DNA of 64,000 nt, taken from contig JAFXXD010000012.1 of NCBI GenBank assembly GCA_017542475.1, positions 62,001 through 126,000 of the forward strand. Reading direction: 5' to 3'. This DNA comes from Ruminococcus sp. GTDB lineage: Bacteria; Bacillota; Clostridia; Oscillospirales; Ruminococcaceae. Made by a program: the position numbers and the translations under genes. The notes below the pieces were generated by a model. The model worked only from the letters and a program-made list of their open reading frames with translations. It was not told the DNA's origin and did not search any database. Shown here one piece after another: positions 18,801-28,038 of this stretch (positions within the stretch are counted from its first letter, which is position 1; each line of letters starts with the position of its first letter).

Positions 18801-19865
18801 CTATACATTCTGTTTCCGCAGGCTGACGAGGAATACCGAGCCCTCGCCGGGCTTGCTCGTGACATATATCTTGCCGCCGCACTTGGCAACTATCTCCCTG
18901 CACAGAGCCAGTCCCAGCCCGTTTCCCTGCGACTGCCGCGAGCTGTCCGCCTGATAGAACTTGTCGAAAATGTGGCGCTGCTGCTCCTCTGTCATACCTA
19001 TGCCCGAATCGCTGATGTAGACCTTGTAGTGGTGCTCGGACTCCTCTATTTTTACAGTGACAGAGCTGCCGTCCTCCGAGAACTTAATCGCGTTGCTGAG
19101 CAGGTTAGTCCACACCTGAAACAGCAGCGAACGCTGCCCCGTCACGGTCAGCTCGGGCATATCGAGGTCGAAGCTGATATCCTTGCGGCTCCATTTCGGT
19201 TCGAGCAGGACTATCGCCTCGCGGAGCTGCTCGTCAAGGCGGTAGGAGGTCGGTGCGTCGAGCGACACCTGATTCTCCAGCTTCGACAGGCGGAGGATAT
19301 TGTCGGTGAGGTCGTTGAGCTTCTCAATGCTGAAATACGCCTTCGAGATGTACTCGCTGCGTTCCTCGGCGGAGAGCGAGTCGTCCTGCAGGAGCGTGAG
19401 GCAGCCGTTCAGCGAGGAAAGCGGCGTCTTGAATTCGTGCGATACGTTTGCGATGAAGTCGTTGCGTATCATCTCTATCGAGCCGAGCTCCTGCGCCATA
19501 TAGTTGAAGTTCTCGACCGTCTCCGCAAGCTCCCTGACTCTGCCCTTGTACTCGAGGCGGACGCTGTAGTCGCCCTCGGCAATTTTGCGCGTGCCCTTGC
19601 TGAGGTCTGAGAGCGGTCGGAAGATGTTCCACACGGCGAAGTATGATATCGCGGACGCGAGGATAACGCTGATGATGTATATGCTGAGGCTTCCGAATGC
19701 CGAGAACGTGCCCGTGCGGAAGCTGAAGCCGAGCCTTTCGAGCAGGAACATTATCAGCAGGAATACGCTCAGAAGGACGAATATGGTCGCGAAAAACGCG
19801 AGTGTGAGGCGCCGTGTGAGGCGCTTGTAATGCCTTAATTCAGGCGTTTTCTTAGTTGGTATCAT
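18801..19865 (-). CDS. Membrane sensor histidine kinase (HAMP, HisKA)
   Basis: 354 residues with two membrane helices (about 23-44 and 57-78), only a short extracytoplasmic loop between them, a HAMP linker, the phospho-acceptor motif FIANVSHEFKTPLSSL, and an HATPase domain with N box NAIKF, DSGIGM and GNGLGLALC. The tiny sensor loop suggests intramembrane sensing. It overlaps the response regulator gene by 14 nt. The signal is unknown. Confidence 0.93.
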   Translation of the reverse strand: MIPTKKTPELRHYKRLTRRLTLAFFATIFVLLSVFLLIMFLLERLGFSFRTGTFSAFGSLSIYIISVILASAISYFAVWNIFRPLSDLSKGTRKIAEGDYSVRLEYKGRVRELAETVENFNYMAQELGSIEMIRNDFIANVSHEFKTPLSSLNGCLTLLQDDSLSAEERSEYISKAYFSIEKLNDLTDNILRLSKLENQVSLDAPTSYRLDEQLREAIVLLEPKWSRKDISFDLDMPELTVTGQRSLLFQVWTNLLSNAIKFSEDGSSVTVKIEESEHHYKVYISDSGIGMTEEQQRHIFDKFYQADSSRQSQGNGLGLALCREIVAKCGGKIYVTSKPGEGSVFLVSLRKQNV

Positions 19866-20532
19866 TTTTCACCGCCCTGTATCCGAGACCGCGTATGGTA
19901 ACTATCTTAAAGTCGGGAGACTCCCTGAAACGCTCGCGCAGCCTGCTGATGTGAACGTCGAGAGTATGGGGGTCAACGTCGTCCTCGATGCCCCATATAT
20001 CGTCGAGTATCTGCTGCCGCGTGAATATCTGATTCGGGTAGGACAGCAGCTTGTACAGTATCAGGAACTCCTTCTGCGGCAGCACCTGCGAGCCGCTCGC
20101 GTCGGTGACAGTCCACGTGCCGTATTCGAGGGTCAGACCGCCGAAGGTGAGCTTCTTCTCGCTCGCGCTTTTTGCCCGCCGCAGCAGAGCCGTCACGCGC
20201 ATTATCATCTCCTTAAGGTCTACGGGCTTGACCATATAGTCGTCCGCCCCCGAGCCGAAGCCCGCCTGCTTGTCGGTGATGTCGCCCTTTGCGGTGATTA
20301 TGAGCACGGGCAGGTCGTAGCCTGCCTCGCGGAGCTCGCGCGTGAGCTCGAATCCGTCCATACCTGCCATCATCACGTCGGATATCATCAGGTCAACGTA
20401 TTCGGAATCGAGTATTTCGAACGCCCTGTCGGCGTTTTCGGCAGGGAGTGCAATGAAGTCGTTCTTTTCGAGGGTGCGGCAGAACAGCCCGCGCAGGTCT
20501 GCGTCGTCCTCGACCACAAGTATACGGAACAT
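19852..20532 (-). CDS. OmpR/PhoB-family response regulator
   Basis: 226 residues. The receiver domain has acidic pocket EDD near the start, phospho-acceptor Asp in DLMISDVMMAGMDG and Lys in DYMVKPVDLKE. The C-terminal winged-helix domain includes DDVDPHTLDVHISRLRE and ends GYRAVKNDTN. It works with the downstream kinase. The promoter at 20562-20590 lies directly upstream. Confidence 0.94.
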   Translation of the reverse strand: MFRILVVEDDADLRGLFCRTLEKNDFIALPAENADRAFEILDSEYVDLMISDVMMAGMDGFELTRELREAGYDLPVLIITAKGDITDKQAGFGSGADDYMVKPVDLKEMIMRVTALLRRAKSASEKKLTFGGLTLEYGTWTVTDASGSQVLPQKEFLILYKLLSYPNQIFTRQQILDDIWGIEDDVDPHTLDVHISRLRERFRESPDFKIVTIRGLGYRAVKNDTN

Positions 20533-20561
20533 AGTATACCTCCGTTTTCAGTATTAACCTC

Positions 20562-20590
20562 ATTATATCACATCGGCGCTGTATTGGCAA
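20562..20590 (-). promoter_or_regulatory. Sigma-A promoter of the response regulator/kinase operon
   Basis: Minus strand TTGCCA, 17-nt spacer, TATAAT, ending about 30 nt before the ATG. Confidence 0.8.
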
Positions 20591-20612
20591 TAGTCAGAGC
20601 TAAGAGCTAAGA

Positions 20613-20701
20613 TGTAGGGTCGGACGCCCTCGCCCGCCCGCAGATTCCATAATGACCGCCGTTTTCATAATTGCGGGACGCCGAGGGCGGCGTCCCCTAC
20701 A
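20613..20701. repeat. TGTAGGG-type palindromic units, facing pair
   Basis: The left end reads TGTAGGG and the right end CCCCTACA. The right unit holds a 9-bp stem GGGACGCCG/CGGCGTCCC. It lies between the terminator of the ABC-2 operon and the response-regulator promoter. Part of the dispersed family described in the findings. Confidence 0.75.
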
Positions 20702-20735
20702 TTCGGTTGAATGAACGGAACACCGTCCGCATACG

Positions 20736-20766
20736 AAAAAAATCCCCGAAGCATAAGCCTCGGGGA
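20736..20766 (-). terminator. Intrinsic terminator of GntR/ABC-2 operon
   Basis: Minus strand stem CCCCGAGGC / GCTTCGGGG (one G-U pair), TTAT loop, then seven T. It follows the last membrane-protein gene of the operon. Confidence 0.88.
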
Positions 20767-20772
20767 CAGCTT

Positions 20773-21654
20773 TTACGGAGCGGCATACTGCTCCTTTAAA
20801 TTGAAGTCGATATAGTAATTGTCGCCGAATGTGACCTCGTACACAAGCCTGCTGCCGTCCTCGCCCGTGAGGGTTATATCGGCTGTGCCGCGCTTGTAGA
20901 ACTCCGCCTGCCAGCCGTGCGGCTCGTATTTGTCCTCGTAGCGGAGCTTCACGATGTCCTCATCCGAGGAGACTGCGGTGTAGGTCATATCGGGGTCGAT
21001 TTCCGTACCACCGCGGATATTGCACGACATATGTGGCTGTCCGTAGACTATCGTGAAGAAGCACGCCGCCAGCAGCACAGTATTGAGCACACAGCCCGCG
21101 ATAATGAGCCGCTTGTCCTCGAATATGCCGAGCACCAGCGCGAACATCACTGCCACGCAGAACAGCTCCGTGAGGATGTGCCGCGGAGGCACATAGAGCG
21201 TCCCGTGGAGGTAGCCCATACACGTCGCCGCGAGCATATACAGCATAGGCGAAAGTATCAGCAGGCTGTACCACTTTTTCTTGGTCACGAACCAGCCGAG
21301 GAAGGCTCCGGGGAAGGTGAGCAGGGTCATCATGAACCAGCCCGGGTAGTAGCCGAATATCCCCCAGTGGAGCCAGCAGAACGGCACCTGTACGAGGTAT
21401 ATGAGCGGCTGGCTTATCAGGAAGAATACGAAGGTCTTGCAGGCTGCTTCGAGCGGCTTCTTGCAGTTGGTGATGATGACTATCGCGAGGAATATCCACC
21501 ATTCATAGCTTGCGCCGTTGTCGGTGAAGGACGTGTTTTCAAGGGCGGGTATGCAGAGCAGTCCGCCTGAAATGATGCCTGCCGACACCGAAAGTATCAG
21601 CAGGCGTTTCCATGTCATTTCAATGCCGCTGAACAGCATTTTTATATATTTCAT
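20773..21654 (-). CDS. Multi-spanning membrane protein of unknown function
   Basis: 293 residues with about seven hydrophobic segments (residues 15-35, 50-65, 70-95, 105-125, 130-150, 160-180, 185-205) and a C-terminal soluble tail of about 85 residues rich in Asp, Glu and Tyr. I do not recognise the family. It begins 9 nt after the ABC-2 permease stop and is the last gene before the terminator, so it is probably an accessory subunit of that exporter or a sensor of its substrate. Confidence 0.75.
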   Translation of the reverse strand: MKYIKMLFSGIEMTWKRLLILSVSAGIISGGLLCIPALENTSFTDNGASYEWWIFLAIVIITNCKKPLEAACKTFVFFLISQPLIYLVQVPFCWLHWGIFGYYPGWFMMTLLTFPGAFLGWFVTKKKWYSLLILSPMLYMLAATCMGYLHGTLYVPPRHILTELFCVAVMFALVLGIFEDKRLIIAGCVLNTVLLAACFFTIVYGQPHMSCNIRGGTEIDPDMTYTAVSSDEDIVKLRYEDKYEPHGWQAEFYKRGTADITLTGEDGSRLVYEVTFGDNYYIDFNLKEQYAAP

Positions 21655-21663
21655 TTCTTTTGT

Positions 21664-23916
21664 TTACGAACCGTAGTAATACTGCTTCAGCAGAGTTCTG
21701 TTTTCGTTTGTGTCACGGAGGTAGCAGGTCGTCGAACCGATGTGCACAATCGCGATGGGCTTTTCGCCTATGATTATGGGAGTTGCCTCATTCACGAGCT
21801 TTGCGGCGTATTCGTTGATGTCCGAGTTATAGTAGAATTCGGAACTGTCGTAGTAGTAGCGTCCGCTTTCGGGGAAGGCATTTGCTATGGCGTCTACCTC
21901 TGAATACTTGGACGTATCTTCGCCGTCATAGTAGTAGTTGTAGGTGTAAGAATAGCGTGAGTATCTGTCATTTTTGCCGAAGAAGGACTTGGGCTGCGAA
22001 TAGAAGCGCGGCATATATACCACTGATACGCAGTTGTCCTGATAGCTGTCAGAGCTCAGGTCGGACGCCTTTACCGCATTGACCTCAACGTCGTGGTCGG
22101 CGAGGAAAGCCTTTGTATTCGTGAAGGATTCGAGCACCCAGTAGTCGTTGGGCAGATAGCAGTATACCCTGCCTTCCCTGAGCTCCTCGGGAGTCATATC
22201 CCTGATGTCCTGCATATAGGCTTTTCTGAATTCCTCAAGTCCGCTGCTGCTGAGTGCAACAGTCGCGACTGACCTGTTTGCCTTGTTTGTAATGACAAGT
22301 CTGCCGCCCTTTTTCTCTCTCTGAGCTGCTGAGTAGCTGCCGTAATACTTGGAGATGCTGTTGTTGACTGCCGAAAGAGCAGCCTCTGTCGCAGCCTTTT
22401 CCGCGTATTCGTCGGAGCAGAGCACCGCCTCGACAACATCGCTGAGCATACAGCTCATTACCGTGTACTCGCGCTTAACGGTCGAGCCGTAGAGCGTCTG
22501 ATAGGTTATCTCTATATTGTGGGAGTCATAGCGGTCGGAGTCGGAGTCTATCCTGTCGATGTCATTGTATGTGTACTTGTCGAAGTGGAAGTGTCTGTCA
22601 ACAGCTTCCTTGTTGAGCGCTGTCACAGCCTTGATGACGTTCTTGTCCCTGAACTCTATCTCGGCTGCTGCATAGGGAAGAATGGAGTTGTCATTCAGGT
22701 TTACGGAAACGGATTCAACGCTGATCGCCGCGGGTACGTGGCGGGGAGCTCCGAAGCCGTCAGTGACCTTGCACAAGCCGCAGATGAGGAACACGCTGCC
22801 CATTACAGCTACGAAGCCGAGGGGAGCTGTCCAGAAGCGCTTGAAGCCTCGTCTTGCGATGACCTCCATAATGAACCAGCCGATACCGCAGATGATTATG
22901 CCCGAGATAACGGCAGAGATGAGGTTTATGCGGATAGCAAGGAGCACTGTCACTATGCAGAATACCGTCATAGCGCCCACTGCGTAGAAGAATGACTTGT
23001 ATACATATGGCTTGGATACGCTCTCAGCCTTTCTCAGCTTGTAGAGGAGGAAGGCGGCGATGAGGTAGACTGCCGTCATAACGCAGGCAATTACCATCCA
23101 GCGGATATACATCGACTTGTCGAAGCTGCTTATCATATCCAGCCCGTCGGAGGTCGATTCAAACAGGTAGTAGAAGAAGTATACCGTTGCTCCGAGAGGA
23201 GAGGTAGCCGTGAACACGGGGCTGAAGAAGATGCTCTCTCCTACCATACCGTAGGGAGCCGTGGTAACGATCGCGAGCCATACACAGCCGATAGTCGCGG
23301 GGATAATGGAGTTTACGGCGATGATGCTGAATATAGCCTCGAAGGTGCTTCCGCAGAAGGTTATCGCGAACACCGAGATAGTGTAGAGCATTATCATACC
23401 CACGACAACTATCATTCCCGACTTGATAACGTGCGGGAATATCGACCAGAAGTCCTCGATGTCGATGAATACGTTGCCGACCGTGAGTATCACGAAGCTG
23501 AGAAGAACGGATACCACCAGCGGAACGAGGTATATCGCCATTCCCGAGAGATAGTCCGCGAAGAAGCGCTGGGTGTTGCTCAGCGGGAGGGAGTAGTGCA
23601 TATCCACGAGCGATTTCCTGTAGAGGTAGTTGTAGTGGAACAGCGCTATTACGAAGCCGAGCAGTATGCTGATGATAATGGTACCCACACCCGTGAAAAT
23701 GAATGGAACGAGGAAAAGGGTAACATCGACGTATTTCTCTGTTGTTTCGTTGAGCTTGTCAAAATATGCGGCGATGAGCACTACGACCGATACTACGGGA
23801 AGTCCGAGCAGTTCGAGAACGAAGTTGATGATGAGTATCTTCTTGTTTTCGAGTATGTCGGTCACAAAGCGCTTGCCGAAGAAGTTTTTAGTTGCCGCTG
23901 ATGTCGTTGCTGTCAT
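21664..23916 (-). CDS. ABC-2-type transporter permease, large
   Basis: 750 residues from the ATG at 23916 (GGAGG 9 nt upstream; an in-frame ATG at 23937 lies deeper in the upstream gene). Around ten hydrophobic segments occupy the first 390 residues, beginning ILENKKILIINFVLELLG. The last 350 residues are a soluble, Tyr/Ser/Asp-rich domain probably outside the membrane. This is the permease partner of the ATPase just upstream, as in YtrCDEF-like systems. Substrate unknown. Confidence 0.85.
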   Translation of the reverse strand: MTATTSAATKNFFGKRFVTDILENKKILIINFVLELLGLPVVSVVVLIAAYFDKLNETTEKYVDVTLFLVPFIFTGVGTIIISILLGFVIALFHYNYLYRKSLVDMHYSLPLSNTQRFFADYLSGMAIYLVPLVVSVLLSFVILTVGNVFIDIEDFWSIFPHVIKSGMIVVVGMIMLYTISVFAITFCGSTFEAIFSIIAVNSIIPATIGCVWLAIVTTAPYGMVGESIFFSPVFTATSPLGATVYFFYYLFESTSDGLDMISSFDKSMYIRWMVIACVMTAVYLIAAFLLYKLRKAESVSKPYVYKSFFYAVGAMTVFCIVTVLLAIRINLISAVISGIIICGIGWFIMEVIARRGFKRFWTAPLGFVAVMGSVFLICGLCKVTDGFGAPRHVPAAISVESVSVNLNDNSILPYAAAEIEFRDKNVIKAVTALNKEAVDRHFHFDKYTYNDIDRIDSDSDRYDSHNIEITYQTLYGSTVKREYTVMSCMLSDVVEAVLCSDEYAEKAATEAALSAVNNSISKYYGSYSAAQREKKGGRLVITNKANRSVATVALSSSGLEEFRKAYMQDIRDMTPEELREGRVYCYLPNDYWVLESFTNTKAFLADHDVEVNAVKASDLSSDSYQDNCVSVVYMPRFYSQPKSFFGKNDRYSRYSYTYNYYYDGEDTSKYSEVDAIANAFPESGRYYYDSSEFYYNSDINEYAAKLVNEATPIIIGEKPIAIVHIGSTTCYLRDTNENRTLLKQYYYGS

Positions 23917-24817
23917 AACCGAGCACCTCCAGTTCATAAATAAATATCTCTTCGAGAGTAAGTGGTATCATTTCGAGGAGCAGCGGCTCCTTGGGAGCAA
24001 ACGCCGCCCTTACGGTATCCTCGTCGCCCTTGGCGATGACGTAGTAGATGCTCTGGCTTCTCTCGAAGTGGAGTATCTCCAGACCCGTGGCGGCGAAGTC
24101 CTCCTTGGTGTAGTCCACTGGCGTACCGTCCGCGTTCTTGGGGAAGGCGACCTGGATCTTGTGCACCTCGCCCTTGAGGCTGTCTATCTCGCGCGAGAAG
24201 ACTATCTTTCCGTTGTGGAGCAGAGCCGCCGTGTCACAGACCTCGTTTATCTCCTTGAGATTGTGCGAGGATATGACGGTGGTAAGCTGTCTGTCGAGCA
24301 TCGCGTCCACGAGCATCTTCTTGACGATGATACGCATAGTCGGGTCGAGACCGTCGAAAGCCTCATCGAGGAGGAGGTAGTCGGTTCTGCACGCGAGAGC
24401 GATTATCACGATAGCCTGCCTCTTCATACCCTTCGAGAAGGTGTTTATCTTCTTGTTCAGGGGAAGATTTATGCGCTTGCGGAGAGATTCAAACAGCTCC
24501 TCCGAGAAGTTGGGGTAGAAGGTCTTGTAGTAGTTTTTGAGTCCCTTGAGGGTATAGCCTCCGAACTGAACGGTCTCGTCGTTGATGAAGAAGACCTTCT
24601 GCTTGGCGCCGACGTTGTCGTAAACGCGCTCGCCGTCGATGAGGACTTCGCCGCTCTCCTGCTCATATATGCCCGAGAGCAGACGCAGGATAGTCGATTT
24701 GCCCGCGCCGTTCGAGCCGAGGAGTCCGAAAGCCGTACCCTTTTCGATCTTCAGATCAACGCCGTTCAGAGCGGTATAGCTGTCGAACTTCTTGACGGTA
24801 TTTTTTAGCTCGATCAT
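23888..24817 (-). CDS. ABC transporter ATP-binding protein
   Basis: 309 residues. Walker A is GLLGSNGAGKSTILRL, the signature loop is the degenerate NTFSKGMKRQ, and Walker B is DYLLLDEAFDGLDP. This signature variant (FSKGMKRR) is usual for GntR-linked exporters of the YtrB/bacitracin-type group. Its start overlaps the regulator stop (ATGA) and its end overlaps the permease start by 29 nt. Confidence 0.93.
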   Translation of the reverse strand: MIELKNTVKKFDSYTALNGVDLKIEKGTAFGLLGSNGAGKSTILRLLSGIYEQESGEVLIDGERVYDNVGAKQKVFFINDETVQFGGYTLKGLKNYYKTFYPNFSEELFESLRKRINLPLNKKINTFSKGMKRQAIVIIALACRTDYLLLDEAFDGLDPTMRIIVKKMLVDAMLDRQLTTVISSHNLKEINEVCDTAALLHNGKIVFSREIDSLKGEVHKIQVAFPKNADGTPVDYTKEDFAATGLEILHFERSQSIYYVIAKGDEDTVRAAFAPKEPLLLEMIPLTLEEIFIYELEVLGYDSNDISGN

Positions 24818-25191
24818 AGCTGTTCTCCTTTCCCGTGTTTGTTATAAATAGTGTCGATGTGTTCTGCAAGTACCTGTTTGTCGATTCCTCTGTCCGCGCA
24901 GGACTGAGCCGCGCTGTCGAATTCTGCGAGGACCGCGCCCTGGAATACGGCGCTGTCGGGCTTTGCGATGAAGCTCCCTCGCCCGGGTACGGAGTAGATT
25001 ATGCCCGTGCGTTCGAGCTCCTGATAGGCTTTCGCGACGGTATTGGGGTTGACGCCCGCGTCCTTGGCGAAGGCACGCACGCTGGGGAGCTGATCATTCT
25101 CGGCGAGGGTGCCCTTGACGATGAGCCCGATGATGTTCTCGTAAATCTGCTCATAGATGGGAGTTCTGCTGGTAAGGTCGATAGAAAACAT
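24814..25191 (-). CDS. GntR-family transcriptional regulator (YtrA subfamily)
   Basis: 125 residues. The N-terminal winged-helix domain begins RTPIYEQIYENIIGLIVKGT and contains LPSVRAFAKDAGVNPNTVAKAYQELER. The short C-terminal tail (about 45 residues) without a large effector domain is the YtrA subfamily form. These repressors control their own operon of ABC exporters, often in response to cell-wall antibiotics. A matching palindrome sits between the promoter and this gene, at 25216-25236. Confidence 0.93.
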   Translation of the reverse strand: MFSIDLTSRTPIYEQIYENIIGLIVKGTLAENDQLPSVRAFAKDAGVNPNTVAKAYQELERTGIIYSVPGRGSFIAKPDSAVFQGAVLAEFDSAAQSCADRGIDKQVLAEHIDTIYNKHGKGEQL

Positions 25192-25215
25192 ATACTGCCT
25201 CCTTTCTGTTGGGGG

Positions 25216-25236
25216 TGTACTATATCGGGTAGTACA
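25216..25236 (-). promoter_or_regulatory. Probable operator for the GntR/YtrA regulator
   Basis: A perfect inverted repeat TGTACTA-N7-TAGTACA immediately downstream of the predicted transcription start. Its placement would block transcription when bound. The form fits YtrA-type operators. Autoregulation is inferred. Confidence 0.8.
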
Positions 25237-25250
25237 TCTGTTACACCCTT

Positions 25251-25279
25251 ATGATATCACGTTTGTTACAGTTTGTCAA
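25251..25279 (-). promoter_or_regulatory. Sigma-A promoter of GntR/ABC-2 operon
   Basis: Minus strand TTGACA, 17-nt spacer, TATCAT, about 60 nt upstream of the GntR gene start. It is followed by the operator palindrome. Confidence 0.88.
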
Positions 25280-25307
25280 GTGTTTTTTGAAATTTTCTGC
25301 ATTTCCG

Positions 25308-25341
25308 CAAAAAAACAGCCTCGGAGCTATTCCGAGGCTGT
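25308..25341 (-). terminator. Intrinsic terminator after DUF624 gene
   Basis: Minus strand stem CAGCCTCGGA / TCCGAGGCTG, 5-nt loop, then a run of seven or more T. Confidence 0.9.
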
Positions 25342-25347
25342 CCTGCA

Positions 25348-26283
25348 TTACGATATATGGCGTCCTTTGCCTTTTTTGCGGTTCTCTGCGGGCTTTTCGA
25401 CGGGCTTTTCTTTGCCGCCCATATCCTCGAAGAGCGTCTCCTCGTCTATCTCGTCGGAGCCGTCGGTGAGCTCAGGGTTTATCTCGCCCATATTCTCGTA
25501 GTACGGCGTGATGACGAATTTCTGTATCACGGGGTAGCTGTTGAAGCACACGATGAACCACATCGGCACCACCGAGAACAGCGGTATCAGCAGCATAAAC
25601 AGCGGCATCATATAGATGAACAGCACCGCTAAGAATGCTCCGTACAGCACAACAAGCACCGTGCTTATGATGTTCTCCTTCAACGCCACGAACGCGAGAG
25701 CGAAGGAGTTCTTTATCAGGTTTTTCAGCGAGAGGTCGGTGGCAGTGAGCATCAGGAAGATGTAGTAGTTCATCATCAGCACGACTATCGCCACGCTGAA
25801 CGTTATCACGAGCGGCACATAGAACAGCTTGCTTCCGTAAGCCTCGACCATCTGCGGATATACGACATATCCCGCATACACCGAGAGCGCCGCCACGATG
25901 TCGATGACGCCTATCACCGCAGCTTTCACGTAGTTCTCCCTGAAGCCCTTGAAGAAGTCGCGGGCTACAAAGGAGTGCCTTCCCAGCAGGAACAGTCTTA
26001 TCACCTTGGATATTCCCGTCATGGCGGGTCCGAGGTTGACTGCGAATACCGCAAGCAGTACCAATACCGTCACGAGGCTTACCGTCGGGTTGCTGACGTA
26101 GTACATCACGGGCAGCGTCGCCCACAGCGGGAGCGTGAACAGGAAGAACAGTATGTTCAGCCATATCATCAGCCAGAACTTTCTGAACAGTATATCGAAG
26201 AAGAGCGCAGCGCCCTTTTTCTTAGGTGCATTTTTGGCGATACCAGGTCCTGCACTCTCGTAGTTGTTTGAAAACAGACCCAA
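25348..26283 (-). CDS. DUF624 family membrane protein
   Basis: 311 residues with about five to six membrane helices. The N-terminal segment FFDILFRKFWLMIWLNILFFLFTLPLW carries the DUF624 (YesV-like) signature. The C-terminal 45 residues are acidic then Lys/Pro-rich. The start is TTG at 26283, with GGAGG 9 nt upstream. DUF624 proteins are often near carbohydrate-use genes, but their role is not known. Last gene of the proC unit. Confidence 0.82.
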   Translation of the reverse strand: MGLFSNNYESAGPGIAKNAPKKKGAALFFDILFRKFWLMIWLNILFFLFTLPLWATLPVMYYVSNPTVSLVTVLVLLAVFAVNLGPAMTGISKVIRLFLLGRHSFVARDFFKGFRENYVKAAVIGVIDIVAALSVYAGYVVYPQMVEAYGSKLFYVPLVITFSVAIVVLMMNYYIFLMLTATDLSLKNLIKNSFALAFVALKENIISTVLVVLYGAFLAVLFIYMMPLFMLLIPLFSVVPMWFIVCFNSYPVIQKFVITPYYENMGEINPELTDGSDEIDEETLFEDMGGKEKPVEKPAENRKKGKGRHIS

Positions 26284-26301
26284 TTTTTACATCCTCCGTT
26301 T

Positions 26302-26895
26302 TTACAGCAGACCTCCGAAGACGTAGCACGCAAGAGGAACTGCGAGTGAAATTACAAATGAAAACAGCGCGAGCACCGCAAATTTAATGCAGTACAGGCG
26401 GAAGCTGCTGTGCTCCGAGCTCCGCTGTCCGCCGCAGACCATAAACCTCAGCAGGTCGCAGGACGAGCGAATGACCTCCCTGACCGCGATGACCGCAATA
26501 AGCAAGTCAGCGAGTGCAAACGGGAGTATCAGCACTGCTACCGCGGGCAGACTGCGCAAGCCTCCCACCGCGTATACCGCCGAGACAGACACGCCGATAC
26601 CGACTCCGCGGTAAACGAGCAGAGCCGCTCCGACGGATTGTCCGAAGACGAAAGTCCCCGCGAGGAAAGCCGCCGCAAGGAATATCAGCGAGGAGAGCAG
26701 AGTCCGCGCGAATATGGCAGATACGGTGTCACCGCACAGCGACGGCGAGAAATACTGGTGCACCCACGGGCAGAACTCACCTGCCGCACTCACAGCGGGA
26801 AGCGAGCCTATGGCGACTCCTGCCGCGCAAGCCGCGCACATCAGCATAAAGCCAGCTCCCCTGCCTCGGGCGGGTATATATTTTACGTGTTTCAC
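26302..26895 (-). CDS. SpoIIM-like integral membrane protein (putative)
   Basis: 197 residues from a GTG at 26895 (AAAGGA 9 nt upstream). It has five hydrophobic segments. The block YRGVGIGVSVSAVYAVGG followed by LPAVAVLILPF resembles the core of stage II sporulation protein M, a subunit of the engulfment peptidoglycan-degrading complex. The length is close to SpoIIM (about 200). The resemblance is limited, so it could be an unrelated membrane protein. Confidence 0.5.
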   Translation of the reverse strand: MKHVKYIPARGRGAGFMLMCAACAAGVAIGSLPAVSAAGEFCPWVHQYFSPSLCGDTVSAIFARTLLSSLIFLAAAFLAGTFVFGQSVGAALLVYRGVGIGVSVSAVYAVGGLRSLPAVAVLILPFALADLLIAVIAVREVIRSSCDLLRFMVCGGQRSSEHSSFRLYCIKFAVLALFSFVISLAVPLACYVFGGLL

Positions 26896-26949
26896 TTTGC
26901 ATCATCCTTTCATTCAAGGATATGCAGAGCGGACAAGTATTATGCCGCC

Positions 26950-27756
26950 TTACTTGGAGAGCTCATACGCCCTCTTGGTACAGCTCTCACAGCAGTTCTT
27001 TACTGTGTCCTCGAGCTTGCCCTCGTAGAGCCTGTCAAGTCCCGCGAGGGTAGTGCCTCCCGGCGAGGAAACCATCTTTATGAGCTCCGCGATAGAGTAA
27101 CCCGAATCCGTTATCATCTTCGCCGAGCCGATAAGGCTCTGGCTGAACAGCTCTGTAGCGGCAGCGGTGTCAATACCCTCAGCGGCGGCGTAGTCGATGA
27201 ACGCCTTCGCAAAAAGGTAGATGAACGCGGGACTGCTGCCGTTTATCGCGATTATCTCCTTCATCTTGTCCTTGGGGACAACAGCCGCTTTTCCGCACGA
27301 ACGGAACACGCCGAGAATGAGCTCGAACTCCTCGTCCGTGACCTTCTCATTGCGTGAGAGCGCGGAAGCTCCCTCGCCGAGAAGGAGAGGCGTATTCGGC
27401 ATAACGAGTATCACCTTGGCGTCGGGGATAGTCTTGGAGGCGATGAACTCGTCCGATATGCCCGCAGCGATAGAGATGATGACCTTGTCAGCTGTAACAG
27501 CGGGAGCGGCAGCTTCGATGACACCCTCGATGACCTGCGGCTTTACCGCAAGGAAGATGTAGCCGCACATCTCGGTGAGCTCAGCCTCGCTCGCACAGGC
27601 GGTAACTCCGAACTCTGCGAGAGAGTTCACCTTTGCTGTGTCGGGGTCGAAGGCAAAGAGGCTGATGTCGCCAGCCTTGGGACTGCCCGCAATGCCCTTC
27701 ATAATAGCGGTGCCCATATTTCCAGCACCTATGAAGCCTATATTAATCTTGCTCAT
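26950..27756 (-). CDS. proC: Pyrroline-5-carboxylate reductase
   Basis: 268 residues. The Rossmann motif GFIGAGNMGTAIMKG is at the N-terminus. VILVMPNTPLLLGEGASAL and the C-terminal MVSSPGGTTLAGLDRLYEG are diagnostic of ProC, which makes proline from pyrroline-5-carboxylate with NAD(P)H. AAAAGGAG precedes the ATG. No good promoter was identified in the repeat-filled region upstream. Confidence 0.96.
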   Translation of the reverse strand: MSKINIGFIGAGNMGTAIMKGIAGSPKAGDISLFAFDPDTAKVNSLAEFGVTACASEAELTEMCGYIFLAVKPQVIEGVIEAAAPAVTADKVIISIAAGISDEFIASKTIPDAKVILVMPNTPLLLGEGASALSRNEKVTDEEFELILGVFRSCGKAAVVPKDKMKEIIAINGSSPAFIYLFAKAFIDYAAAEGIDTAAATELFSQSLIGSAKMITDSGYSIAELIKMVSSPGGTTLAGLDRLYEGKLEDTVKNCCESCTKRAYELSK

Positions 27757-27800
27757 AGTATTTTCTCCTTTTCATAGTAATTAATAGACGCGGCGATAAA

Positions 27801-27962
27801 CTTCCGCCGCTGAAAAACCACGGCGCGAAGCCGAAAGTTTCGCTCAAGCCTTTTCAAAGGCTTGCGGGTCGAGGGCAGAGCCCCGCAGGTTCCAAGGACA
27901 GAGTCCTTGGCGGGTTCCAAGGGCAGAGCCTTTGGTCGCCGTCCTATGGACGGCGAAATATC
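27801..27962. repeat. Partial copy of the large structured repeat
   Basis: It shares TTCCGCCGC-GAAAAAC, GCGCGAAGCCGAAAGTTTCGC and AAGCCTTTTCAAAGGCTT with the copies at 38627 and 46136. Two modules, CCAAGGACAGAGTCCTTGG and CCAAGGGCAGAGCCTTTGG, follow, separated by CGGGTT. It ends with a CGCCGTCC/GGACGGCG hairpin. The interval 27757-28102 holds only this and two TGTAGGG units. Confidence 0.75.
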
Positions 27963-28038
27963 TCATTCAACCATAAGCTACCCTTCGCAAACAATCCAGT
28001 GAATTGTTTGCGAACGCGATAGGTCGCTATTCTGAACA

